Source: Charina bottae (lineage: Eukaryota; Chordata; Lepidosauria; Squamata; Charinaidae). Taken from it: DNA of 64,000 nt. Location: contig JALMGJ010000004.1 of NCBI GenBank assembly GCA_023362775.1, forward strand, positions 78,668,798 to 78,732,797. The letters run 5' to 3'. The notes beneath the pieces were generated by a model. The model did no database searches. It was not told the DNA's origin and saw only the letters and a program-made list of their open reading frames with translations. This document shows positions 23,206 to 35,384 of the stretch, in pieces (the stretch's first letter is position 1; every line of letters starts with the position of its first letter). A program made the translations under genes and the position numbers.

Positions 23206-23219
23206 ACTCAGTAATCTGT

Positions 23220-25640
23220 AAATAGCTGGAGCAGAAAAGAGAGAAAGAAAATTGGAGCAGATGTAAAATTGCAAAAAAAAGTGAGTGGCACTGAACAAAG
23301 CTAAAAAATCCCTCATGGGACTAATGTGAATTTTCCCTGCTAATTTTACCATACTGGATCAAATTCTCCCAGAGTTTTGGACATTGTACCTAAAATCCTC
23401 TGGACAGTTGTATACATCAATTTTTTTAAGTTGCCAGCTTCCGTCAAAGGCCTCCAGCCAAAACCCACACAGAGAACAAAGAATCATCTAACTTCCTCTC
23501 CTACTGAAGTCCACATCTCTCACTGGAAAGTATGTTTTGAATATATGGAAAAGTCTCTCAGGTAGTTCGTAGGCCACCCAAAATTAAGAGTGCTCTTAAT
23601 CCACTATGCAAATCCAATTAAATATTGGAATATTGAACTTTGAAAGTTATTTACATATTTGGTGTTGTGAATACATGATAAAATGGTAGAAAAGTTAAAC
23701 CATGTCAAAAAAGCGAATGTACAGATTTTAGGAAAAACTTGATTCTTCATCAGTATTTCAGACTGCAACTTTGTGACAGAATTTCTTAACTTTCCACACA
23801 CTCTTAAAGGCACAGGGCCCTTAAGTTGTCAATATTTAACAAGACATATGAAGCTTCACCTTCAATTTCATAAGTGCTCATTGCTAAAGAAAATCAATAT
23901 TTAAATGTATTACAGAGCAATAAAACATTGGCACTGAAATCCGCAGACAGTTATTAAAATGGACACTTCCATTAAACTGTAGGGAGATTTGTGTAATAAA
24001 TATATTTTTGAATTAGAATAGGTTGACATAAATTACTGTCTTCTTTCAAGTTAGATTTGTATAAATCTATTGATTTCATATGATTTCTAATTATAGTTCT
24101 TTCAATACATTTGCAAATAATCCAAATATACCACTGAAATTAAGAATAATTAGCAACAGAATTTTGTAGTGAAGGAAAATGTGTAGGGGTTCTGAAATGC
24201 TAGTAACAGAAAATCCCATCTAGATTTAGCAGAGTGGAAGCTTGTGCCAGCTTGCACAAAGGCTTAATTAAGTTCAGAGAAATAAAGACTCTTCACATGT
24301 TAGTTCATGTAAAAGAGAAATAAACATAGCTTACATTTATTGCAGATCTCAATACAAAGCAGTTTCATTGTAGAAATGGTCCCATGCGTGCAAGTTGTTC
24401 TGACCAAACCCGCTTTTGGCGGATTTGCTGGGTGCAAGTATGAGCCACGAGGAGAGAGGAGGATTCCCCTCATGCCTCGTGCAGGTCCATGGAGAGAAGA
24501 AGAAAGAGGAAACAGGAAACTGGGATTCAAGCCCCTCCCACACAAATCAGCAAAGCTAGGTTGCAGCAGAGCCACCCCTCCCTTGTGTTCGTGTGAGACA
24601 GGCTTGTTTGAAACCCGGTATTTCCAACAAAATGAAGTCTTATTTTTGGAGTTTAAAAAGTTAATTTAAAGCATGGCATACATACAGCCAAAGCAACCAT
24701 TGCAATTTTAAGTTATCCTAAAATCTTCATACTAATGGCCAGTTTTTATATGAAGAATAGAAATACATAATTACAGGACAACTATTAAATACCATTCAGA
24801 AGACTATTTCTGGCTGTCTTACATAAGTGAAGGTTTCAAATGAAGCAGCACGAATGCTTCTTATAATGGCATTCTTCAGGGTCTCCTGACCTTCAAAACT
24901 AATGTGGATTTAAACAGATGTTCTTCATCCTTCCAGTTCTCTAGTATTTTCAGGGAAATGATACAAAGGTGAAATTCCTATTTTTATGACCATACTCAGT
25001 GTGATCTATAGTTTTTGTTGGTTTTGCCATATTGTGCTGCCTTGCCTACATTCTCAATTGGATTGAGAATAGGGATATATAACAGTCAGCTGTGAGGTAC
25101 CTGCCATTTTCAATTTCTCATACTGTGATAGACTCCAGGGACTTAGACAACATCCACAGTCCATTGCTTTTCACTATGGTGGCTAAGCTGATGGAAGTTG
25201 AAGTACAAAATTTCTGGAGGACAGGTCCATATGTAAATGGAGAAGTGCTCATATTGTATGATGTAGTATGGGTGGGTAGCCATACAACTGTGGATCTTTG
25301 ATTCTGAGGTTTGATTTTTAGGTGATTCAGTCAAATCCTTGGATAAAGTATATTTTCCAAATCAGATTAAATTGTTGAATAAACCTGGATGCCTCTCATC
25401 ACTTTGATGACTTGGAAGGGCTTTTCTGAAAATATAGAAAACGGAATTGAGTTGACACATTTTCGAATGGAGTTGAACTGTATCAGGAATCTGAACCAAA
25501 ATGATGGTCTGAATCAGACTAGAACTGAAAGGCAAATCCCTAGGTGCTAGTCTGAAACTAAGTTTCTCTACAGGCTACTGAAAAACACAGCCATTTTAAA
25601 AATAGTGTTAGGAAGTTAGCAGATGTTGCAGGGGGGAGTC
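23220..25640. other. Unassigned intergenic sequence
   Basis: A GC-richer patch of about 250 bp at 24380-24620 stands out but matches nothing I recognise. No host gene is supported. Confidence 0.4.
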
Positions 25641-26640
25641 TGGCATGTATAACTTTTTAGAGGAGGGATTCAAGCTGGAGCTGGAGTGGCTCAGTAATTT
25701 TCATGCCTTGCTCCTTATGGATCAATGGCTACTGAGTATTGACTGTCTCAAATAGTCGCTCATGCCCTAAAGGTAAAGGTTCTCCCCGCACATTTGTGCA
25801 GTCGTGTCCGACTCTAGGGGCCGGTGCTCATCTCCGTTTGTTAGCCAAAGAGCCAGCGCTGTCCGAAGACGCTTCCACGGTCATGTGGCCACATGGCATG
25901 ACGCACACAGAATGCTGTTACCTACCCACCGAAGTGGTACCTATTAATCTACTTGCATTTGCATGCTTTCGAATTGCTAGGTTGGCAAGAGCTGAGTCTA
26001 GTGTGGGAGCTCACTCCGCCACACAGGACTAGGGATTCGAACCTCCGAACTTGCGATCTTCCGATCGACAAGCCTGGCATCTTACCCACTGAGCCACCAT
26101 GCCCTTTATGCCCTAGTCACATCAATATTTGATTATTGCAATGTGCTCTACCTGGGTCTGCCCTTGAAAATCACTGGGAAGCTACAGCTAGTCCAGAATG
26201 AAGCAACATGGGCAGTAATGGGCATGCTATTTTATGCCCATCTGCTGTGGGAGTGGCTGTGATTCAAGGTGCTGGTTGCCATCTTTAAGGCCCTACATAG
26301 CTTTGGACCTGGTTATCTGAGGGACTGCCTTCTCCTGTCTTCATCTGCCCATCTAACTAGATCATATAGGGTCAGTCCCTCCAGGACCCAGCCCTACCAG
26401 ATTGCCATCTGGCAGAGCCTCAGAATAGGATGTTTTCAGTAGCTGCCTCCTTTTTGGAATTCCCTGTTCTGTCTTGCACATGAATTTATTATAAATAAAG
26501 GGAGAGACTGAGGGTGCATGAAGGCTGTAGGCTCTAGTTTTAATTATTTTTTAGTTTATCTTTTTGTATTTGGGGCTTTTGGGTTATTATTGTTAGCCTA
26601 GGCCTCATAAAAGCAAAATAAATAAATAAGGAAAATAAAT
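25640..26640 (+). mobile_element. L2 LINE 3' part, split by a SINE
   Basis: The sequence around 25740-25769 (gactgtctc...cgctcatgcccta) and from 26108 (tatttgattattgcaatgtg) corresponds to 14885-14940 of the better L2 copy. The remaining C-terminal region and an AATAAATAAATAAG-like tail follow to about 26640. It is non-coding through many stops. Confidence 0.75.
25770..26107 (-). mobile_element. Sauria-type SINE inserted in L2
   Basis: Full-length copy in reverse orientation, with its tRNA-like head at the right end and AAGGTAAAGG tail complement at the left. It is flanked by ATGCCCTA at 25762-25769 and 26108-26115. It splits a reading region of L2. Confidence 0.88.
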
Positions 26641-28720
26641 TAATAAAAATGTTAACTTAATAAAAGAACAAACAAGCTTTCTATCTCAGGAAGTGCATTC
26701 CTACATTCCCCAGGTATTTTGTTTTTGCGTTTTTCACTACTCTATTAAGCTTCAACAGTCCAAGATGGAAGCTCAAAATAATACAACAAAACCTTTACAG
26801 TCAATTACACTGATAATGCAAGCCACAGCTATGTGATAATGCTAAAAATATCAACAGTCTTCTAAAGCTTTTTGCCTTCTCCAATATATAATATACCATT
26901 GATTTTCTTGTTCACTGAACTGCCATCATTTTGTAAATAGGCATGAAATACCTTAGGAGTTAAATAATATATTTCTGCTAATGCCCAGACTTTGTATCAC
27001 ACCCTATGATGACAATGACACAGAAGTAAATTGGCCAGAGAGGGCTAGAAGAAAGTGCCCCCGTTTTAAACATATTAAGGCTAAATTGTAATTCCCACTA
27101 ATAATATAGCTCTGGAACAATTATCTTAATTCAGTGGGAATGTGACAACTTACTGATATAGATATCACTATCCCATGATATATAGTGATATATTTAAATA
27201 AATTTTAATTCACTTTCACAAATGGGTGTTAGTAGCACATGGATGTATCAATTACTGTATTTACTTCAATGGAACAGGCCATGAAATCAAAACAACTGTA
27301 GTGAGCCATCTGTCTACATTCAGATATAGTACCTGCCTGGAAGACACTCAAGATGGCTCTAAAATACATCAGCTTCAACTAAAATGTTGGTATTTAAACC
27401 ACCAAAAATAGCTACTGAAATATTTATAAAAGCCATAAACTCATAAGGCAGATAACAAACCTATTTGAAATTGTCACAAGAATTGGGATTGAATCTGGGA
27501 CAGAATAGGGCTGTGTATGAGGAAGCTGACTGTAGAGGGCTGGGGCTAGCATATTCTTCCTGGGTTTTATGCAATAAATCTAGATCCAGAACAGCCATGC
27601 TGGAGATAGATGAAAGTTTAAGAAAATGCACCCGTGTATGGTCCACTGTTCATAGTTCTGAGAGATAATACATCATTTTGAAATGTGGTGGTGTCATCCA
27701 TCCATAACAGTGGTACAATAACCTGACAATGGATAGAGTACCACTGCTTAGAGAAGTCTGAATTTTGTGCCTGGAAGTACTGATGTTTTCTAGCTCAGGA
27801 TTCAAAAGTATCCATCTGAAATCTGTAGAGATTGTGTCAGTTTTTCTTCATATAATGGTTAAAACATACAATTTGACTAGAGTGCCTAAATTTTTGCATG
27901 CAACTCTGTAAGACCTTCAATAACTTCATATATGCTAGAACATATATAAGGACCACAACTTCAAAATATTCTAGTTTTTAATTAATAAAAGTCTACTCAT
28001 TTGACATTTCAATGTATTTGCAATATTATATGTGATGTATCTGTAGGTGGTGGTTATTCACACATCCTCTTTCCACATTGTTGGTTATTATAAAAAGATG
28101 TGCAAATTCTCAAGTAGTAATGAGAAGTGTTGAGAGTAAATGTCTAAGTTACTTCTGTATCATAAGATGTCAAGACTGATAAGCAAAATGTAGCCAACCA
28201 GAACCAGGATCTGCAGTTCACTCCTTGATGTGCAAACACACACATATGTATTACTGTTTTCCTGAAGTCCTATTGTTAGAAACTAGAGGTATGGCCACTG
28301 GATGTCACTCTTGCTCCAGTGAAAAGACTTGAAGTATGTTTTCACCACTAAATATAGGCCAATGGTTGCTCAATGTATCTCAGCAGATATATTTTTAGAA
28401 TGAGACATAGTTGCTATATGGGAACAATGAAGGAAAATAAGATGTGATCTAAATGCACATCAATTATAGCTCTACAAAGAATTCAAAGGGCAACTTGTGA
28501 AGCATTGTAATGAACAAAATGCCCCATCCTCAAACTGCTTCAAAATCTTGCACTACCTCTTTTCAGAGCTTTCCCATGGTGTGTATGCGGATACACTACT
28601 TCTATTTGGCCTGTAAGTTGTTATATGTGAGCATGCCTGCAGTCACAACCTGGAAACCTTCTGGAGGACACAGCTACCTCAGCATTTCAAGGCAAGACAA
28701 TTCAGTTACACCAATGTATT
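26641..28720. other. Unassigned intergenic sequence
   Basis: AT-rich. No gene or repeat family was recognised. Short frames at 27226-27411, 27465-27668 and 28510-28761 have no known motif. Confidence 0.4.
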
Positions 28721-28728
28721 CTATAATG

Positions 28729-29300
28729 CACAGCTTTCCAAACTGTGTCGCGACACTTTAGTGCAGAGCTTTCCAAACTGTGTGTTGCGACACAAAAGTG
28801 TGTCGCCTGCGGGGCCCAGATGTGTCGCATCAAAACCCGGAAGCGCTGATGGCGCGGCACCGGGCCATCAGCGCTTCCGGGTTTTCCCGTGGCGACACAC
28901 GAAAATCCGAAAGCACCGCAGCCATGGCAGCATGCAAAAACCGAAAGCAGCAGCAGCGCTTCCGGGTTTTTGCGCGCTGCCGCAATGGCGGCACTTCCGG
29001 GTTTTCCCGCGGCGACACACCAACGGCGGTTGGTGTGTCGCCACGGGAAAACTTTGGAAAGCCCTGCTTTAGTGTGTCGCAACACAGTCTGGTGTGTCGC
29101 CACAACCCGGAAGCAGCAGCGGGGGTGTGCATGGCGGCGGCGGTGCACCATCAGCGCTTTTGTGTTTTAGCGGAGGCCGCCGCCACTGCCGTGCACGCCC
29201 CCACCCCCATGCACCCCCCCGCACCGCCGGCATGCACGCCCCAGTCCCTGTGCACGCCGCCATTGGTGTGTCGCCAACGGTGGCACTTTAGAAAGCACTG
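28729..29300. mobile_element. hAT-like non-autonomous element (outer copy of a nested pair)
   Basis: It begins CACAGCTTTCCAAACTGTG and ends TAGAAAGCACTG. The exact 8-bp direct repeat CTATAATG flanks it at 28721-28728 and 29301-29308. A second copy (28764-29066) sits inside it. The interior is CpG-rich. Eight-bp duplications with a central TA are characteristic of the Buster group of hAT transposons. No transposase is encoded. Confidence 0.88.
28764..29066. mobile_element. hAT-like non-autonomous element (inner copy)
   Basis: It begins CAGAGCTTTCCAAACTGTG and ends TTTGGAAAGCCCTG, with an exact duplication CTTTAGTG at 28756-28763 and 29067-29074. It lies inside the outer copy and is therefore younger. 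The long open frames across it are produced by GC-rich sequence and not by a gene. Confidence 0.9.
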
Positions 29301-29320
29301 CTATAATGTATTCTATAAAG

Positions 29321-29522
29321 CAGGGCTTTCCAAAGTGCTGCCGCTGGCGACACACCCGGCGGCGGCGTGCGCGCGGCGGCGCGGGAGGGGCGCGCAGTAG
29401 CGCGCGCGCACATGGCGGCCGCCGTGCACGCGCCCCCCGCCGCTTCCAGGTGGTGTGGCGACACACCACGCTGTGTGTGGCGACACACTTTTGTGTCGCG
29501 ACACGCAGTTTGGAAAGCTCTG
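29321..29522. mobile_element. hAT-like non-autonomous element (third copy, opposite orientation)
   Basis: It begins CAGGGCTTTCCAAAGTGCTG and ends TTTGGAAAGCTCTG, with an exact duplication CTATAAAG at 29313-29320 and 29523-29530. It lies only 20 bp from the outer copy and is reversed relative to it. Confidence 0.9.
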
Positions 29523-29530
29523 CTATAAAG

Positions 29531-32244
29531 CATGCCTTCTGGATTCTTTGCAGAACGCTAGTATCAATTTGCAAACAGAGAAAAAAATGAAACATAAGAA
29601 TATGCAATTATGTGTAGTTCAAAAACTAAGGATTTTAGTAGACTTCTTTGGAAAACCTTTGGGCCATTAGCTATTCAGAGTTGAAACCGAGTATCACTAC
29701 AGAATTTTGCTATAAGCTTTGTTGAATTTTTCTTGTGATCACAAAACAAAATGCTTCATTCTATTGCAGCTTTCATCGCTCAATTCAGAGGCAGGTGGTT
29801 GTCTATTATTTCTGAATGTCCATTAAGTCTGTATTTAAGAACTGAAGCTGAAAGACCACTGTCCTAACAGTATAGTAGTGGAATGAAACTGAATGGGTTC
29901 AGTGGGAGTCACTAGTCGTAGTTTTCATGGAAAGCACAGATCCTACTAAAGAAGTTCAGAAGCTCAGTGCAGGGGCATAACCTGTGAATTATAGTCCATG
30001 AAGAAGAACCCTGCTTTACAGTGGCCTTTTTGTACTTTTGTAGTTTAAGGCTTTAGTTTTTACTTTTAAAGCGTAGAGTTTGGGATTGCTGTCTATATAT
30101 GCCCTGAAAGCCATTTACTTACTGGCTTTTCAGGTTAAATCAGGTGGTGGATGGCCAATAACAGGTATTTTTCAATAATGATTTTTGTGGAAGGTTTTCT
30201 TTGGACAACTATGGGACATACTTACTTTTAATATGTGTGGGATTTATTAAAGCCAGCAGTTAAGACAATTGCAATTAGACATTATGACTTTATAGTGTTA
30301 GAATGGCTATCCCAAATTTTAATGTATTTGTTATATGCTCCTGCTTTAAAAATGTTTTCATTATTTCATTCACAAAGGGGTGGGTATTCTCTGACCCGTA
30401 AGCTGATTTCAACCCACTTAATGAGAACCTGCTCCTTTCTGTGGAATGGTCACTTGAAGCCACCAGGGTACTGAAACTGGCTTTCTGATAGGTAACAGTG
30501 TATAGGACAGGTTGTTCAGATTTCACTGGAAGTTTTCTAATCTCAAAATAGATTGATTGAATATTTGAGATAAAGTTGAAATAGCTTTCCTCATGCTTGA
30601 AATGGTTTGAAATTGATTGTGCATTTCTACATTCTGGGCCTGTGGGACCCTATCTCCTCTTGACAGGAGGACAGGGAAAACAATCCAACTTATCAGAAGC
30701 TACTGCTTCAAGGCTTTTCAAGTGGCACTTCTAGGGATTTTGCCAATCTATTTCCTCCTGAGAAGTGGTGTGTGACAGGAGCTGTTGGAAAAATATGGTC
30801 TTCCAAGCATTTTGAAGCTACACTCTGTGGCAGGGTGAGTTTCTCTGATGGACTTGAGATGATATAATGGTTTCAAGGTTAAAGTATTTTTTGCCTGTGG
30901 ACCCAAATTCATCTGTGTCATAGACACAGAGAAGCATCATGCCTGAAGGACAGCTGAATGCAGGCAGATCTAGCTGTAAACATTTAAAATGGCAGAAGCA
31001 TTAAGTAATGGAGCAGATTGTTGGGCATTCTTGGAGTTGTTTTTGTATGGTATGGATTAGTGATACTGTATTGAGGAGGAATCTGTAGTTGGAGATTCAG
31101 CAGGAGCAAGCTGGACCCCCGAGTGATCTGCTGAGTGAAGTAGCTGGTGGAAAGGACTGCAGTTTTCAGACAACAGACTAGAAGTCGGTGAAGACAGTTT
31201 GACAAAGATGACGGAATCTAAGAAGGCCAGGAAAGTTACTTTCCCATCTTCTTGTTCTCCTCCATAGAACAGAACAGAAGTGAAAGCACAGAAAGCTGCT
31301 GCGTGAGGGAGGGAAGGAGTGAAACAGAGAAAGACATTGTAAAAAGCTCCATTTGAAATGATCTGCATAGAACTTTTATGTAGTTTGTTAAGCTAAGGGC
31401 ACTGCATATATTAAATATCGCTATAAATAGAGAACTGTGTTTGCCTGTCTAGAAAGTTCCTGTCTCTTCTTCCCATTCTACCAATAACCTCTCAGAGCCT
31501 TTTTTTTTCTAGTTTACTTACCTGGTGGGAAAGATGAGGAAAGGCAAAACTAAGAGTCCAAGTACATATTGTGTTCTGAAAAGTAGTACCTCAAGAAAGT
31601 AGGATGTCAGTAACTGAGGCTTTGATCTTTACCTACTGGTATCATTTGGTTGCAAAGAAGAGGACTAAGGAGCAGCTAATCTTTCTTTTATTAATTGGGT
31701 GGCTCATTTATAACAAAAAGGCTCTCATCTCAAAAGAGAGAGAACCTTTAACGCAATTAAGAATGCTTAGGGAATTGCAACTGAGAATTTTAATAACTGT
31801 CCTTTCATTATCTTTAGGTAAAAGATTTTTTAAAATATTTGTGAGATTGACTACATACATGTGTCTTTCCTTATAAATATGAATATATTAATTCTAATTG
31901 TTTCTAAAAGAAAAGGCAATAGTTGGGACAGCACAGACTGCACAAAGATGCCAGCTTTCATCCAAAGTATTTCCAGATTGATCAAGTGGGGGAGAAAAAA
32001 ACTACTAGAAATCCAGAAGACCTTCTGTCACAATGAACAAATCCCTGAACTAGAGTGTCCAATCTTCTAAATCCACACAAGGTAGGTTTTTAATGTAAGG
32101 GTAATATATTTCAGTCAGAAATGGCCAGTTCCCTCTGAGCTTCAAGTAATAAGCCATATTTGCATCTACTTTAAGATTGCTAAGTATTACTTTCCATAAT
32201 CAGCTGAAAGCGGGATTAAAGGGTTCCCTCCAGCACAATATACT
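29531..32244. other. Unassigned intergenic sequence
   Basis: No gene or repeat family was recognised on either strand. Frames such as 30235-30474 and 31057-31368 are unsupported. Confidence 0.4.
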
Positions 32245-32589
32245 ACAGGTAGTCCTCGCTTGGCGACCACAATTCCAGCTAAGCAACTCCGCTAAGCACC
32301 ACAGTCACTAAGTGGAAAATGTTGTGACCATGACAGGCTTACCACCTCTCTTCTCCTTTAAGTGAAACATTGTGGTCATTAAGCGAAACATCACGTGACC
32401 ACAACTTACAATTTTATTTCCGCCTTCTGTATTAACTCTGCTTATCACAAGCCAGTTGCGAAGCACACAAATGGCGATCATGTGACTGCGGATGCTGTGA
32501 CGGTCATAAATGCGAGGATCGGTTGCAAAGCTATTTTTGTTTTTACACTGTCATAACCTCGAATGGTTGCTAAACCGAAGACTATCTGT
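32245..32589. mobile_element. Short non-autonomous DNA transposon, same family as 10097-11108
   Basis: Left end ACAGGTAGTCCTCGCTTGGC and right end, read inverted, ACAGATAGTCTTCGGTTTAG are alike. Length is 345 bp. No transposase and no certain target duplication were seen. Confidence 0.75.
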
Positions 32590-35211
32590 ATATTATTCAG
32601 GACTGTTCACCCCGATGGCCACGATTGGTAAAACTTAGGCAGTAAAGGCTCTTTCCAATAGTCAAGAAATTATTTTGCTCTATATAAAGAAATAGGATCT
32701 CCCACAGAAACAAAACAGAAAATAACAGATAATTAAAATAATCTAATAAAGGACAACTCAGGCTATTATTCAGTAATCTTACACTTGTGAAACAAAATCA
32801 AATAGGAGGAATTATTTAATTCAAAAGTAGAATACCACCAAAATGCCTCTGTATCACTTTTACTGTCCATTAAAATTGATTTTTGCATTTTAAATTTTAA
32901 GAAAACATAACAGGATGGGGAAAAACAGAGCAGTAAAGAAAATATTTTGGTTCAGTCTGTCTATCATGCAATTTTTAAAAATAGATATTTAACAAATAAA
33001 GCACTGGTAATTCCAGAAGAAAAGCCTAATGTCAAGATAACATTGTGCCTATTTTTTTTTTATAAAACTATTTTTATCCTCTTCTATGAAGAATTTGTTA
33101 CTGGTGACTTGAATTAGCATAGCAATAATATATTTCTGAAACAGAACTACAAAACTGCAAGTACAAAATAGTATAAAGGATCTAAAGGACTCCAGATCCA
33201 GGACTTCATCTTAAATCACATGATATAAGCAAGGTCAATTTATAATTTATGAAAATTAAGCAGATCAATTTCTTGATTTATTTTGAGAATGTTATATGCT
33301 GCCTTGGGCTCCATTATGGAGGGAAGGCAGGGTGTAGATGAAATAAGTTTTTACATACTGCTACATTTATTTCCATGGAAAGACAGATTATTCAGCTATA
33401 TAGAATGATCCTGTCTCTTATTCAATAGACCTATACAATCTCTATTACATTTTACTGATTTTGATTTAATGTAATTTCCCTTTGTATATCACCCAGAATC
33501 TTGGGAATGGAGTAATTTGCAAATGTATATATAAAATAATATTTTGCTTATTTGTTATAATATACCGTTCTTTTCATATTATCATATCCCCAAAACCTTG
33601 GAATTTAAGACATATTAGATGAAATAAAATTGACACCTCGAAATTAAACAAGTTATCAGCAAAAATGAAGAAATCATGATCATGCATATTCAGATGTTTC
33701 CATTCCTCAAAGTAGAAGCTACCATGTTGTGTCTTGGACAGATATACATTGTCAAAACACTTCTGCATTGCTCCTTATAAAAGAGAGATCTTTAGTGTTT
33801 GCTTGCTTAAAGACTTAACATTGAAAATACTAATGTTTAGGTGGTTACTGAAGCACTTTCAACTTCTTTCATTTGTATGTATTTGATAACACAATAAATG
33901 CAGAAATTATTTGCAAAGGAGTCTTGAGCTTGCTGGAAAATATAAAAAACGTTATCTCTTGACAACATAAATCACTTCTAAATTAAAGCAATACACTGCT
34001 TTTTTCTGTTACTGTTATTTAATGTAAATAAGCATTTCTTTGCACAGGAAAAATTGGCAACAGTTGCAATTATGAGTGTTGTGCAATTTAAAGTTTTAAA
34101 TTATGATTGATAATAGAAAAGTGTTTTTTCAACTATATTACTGATATTTGTAAATTCAAAATCTTAAAAATCTCCATCAATTTGTGTTTTTCTAATAAGT
34201 CAGCCATATGTTTCTAGCAACAGATGAGAAATAATGTAAATTACCTTTAAATGCAAATTTCATTTTCCTTTCATCATATTTCTACACAGAAAACATATAA
34301 GCTACATTATGGGAAACTGGAATAATTCCTGTTGCCCTTGTTCTGCCTTGAGTCTGCTGTCAAAGTTCCAATCTGGATTGTTTATGCAATGGGTATTCTT
34401 CCAATTTAAGGAACTGAGAACATGTCTCCTGCAAAATCTCTGTGATGCAGATAAGCCAGGTAGGCAGGTAGGGCACTACCAGGTCATCCATTAGCTTACA
34501 CAGCTACTAGGTTCTGGAAATGGCAGCCAAATCACACAACCAGAGAATTACAACCTAATAGGCTGAGGGCAATGGCATGAAACTTTCTGCATGCTAAGTA
34601 TTCAACGTATAATTTAAACACCAACAATTCTCCAAGGATCATATGCCTGCCTGCACTTCCATATCATACCAATATATCAATTATGCTGTATACCATATAG
34701 AAAATAGAGGTGTATAATTCACAAATATCTTTCTCATTAAAAAAATATAATTCATTTGCAACCAAAGTAGCCATAAATAAAACTTTTTTTATTCTTTGAT
34801 GTAATTTACAAGCTACCAGGTACCATGTATTTTACACTGGTCACTTTAAAATTGATGTAGTCACAGAATAGCCCAGACTGAACAGAAAACTGTTCACGAA
34901 GTAAAGGATCTTAAGTTAAAAGTAAAATAATACTGTAACAGGTAAGTGGCAAAAAAGCAGGTTTGCCAAAATAAATCTGACTTGTAATGTTGCACGAATT
35001 CTGGCTGACTAGGAACTGAGTACCATGCGATTCTCAGCAATATTGCCTGCAGTCTGGCTAACATCTGTACAGTCCTCTTTCTTTTCTTACAGTTATTAAA
35101 ATGAAAGAGTTAAAAACTATAGCAGCAACAAGCGAATCCTGTGACAGGAAGGCAAGGGTTAAAGAATAAAAAAACAGTTTATACAGTGTGCTTAAGGAAG
35201 GTCTTCAGAGT
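32590..35211 (-). other. Sequence just downstream of USP25, including its 3' UTR
   Basis: The USP25 transcript must extend leftwards into this AT-rich region. Candidate poly(A) signals on the minus strand occur near 34787 and 33275. A retroelement tail-like stretch lies at 33298-33348. Nothing else was recognised. Confidence 0.45.
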
Positions 35212-35384
35212 TTATCTTCCATCAGCTGGAGTTCGACTGAGTGACAACATGATTCGGGCAAAACGCTCACACAGTTCATGGGTGGAATAAGAAGGTAATT
35301 TTGGTGAGTCATTGAAGCCTTTAATTTCTGTAGAACAATCTAGCAATTTTGGCAGAAAATCCGTCAATTTTTCTTGTAAGTTAG
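35212..35384 (-). CDS. USP25: USP25 terminal coding exon (residues 626-682 and stop)
   Basis: This exon encodes [40 protein letters not shown] and [16 protein letters not shown], then a TAA stop. It follows acceptor TCTTTACAG. The last residues identify USP25 rather than USP28. The 3' UTR must extend leftwards. A possible poly(A) signal on this strand lies near 34787, but several others exist in this AT-rich DNA and I cannot choose between them. Confidence 0.96.

Noticed and set aside
28780..29400. A 206-codon plus-strand frame and overlapping long frames on the minus strand
   Set aside because: They lie wholly inside CpG-rich hAT-like elements. GC-rich sequence lacks stops, and the frames cross element borders and nested junctions.
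28729..29522. CpG island or promoter
   Set aside because: The CpG richness is fully accounted for by three transposon copies with target duplications.
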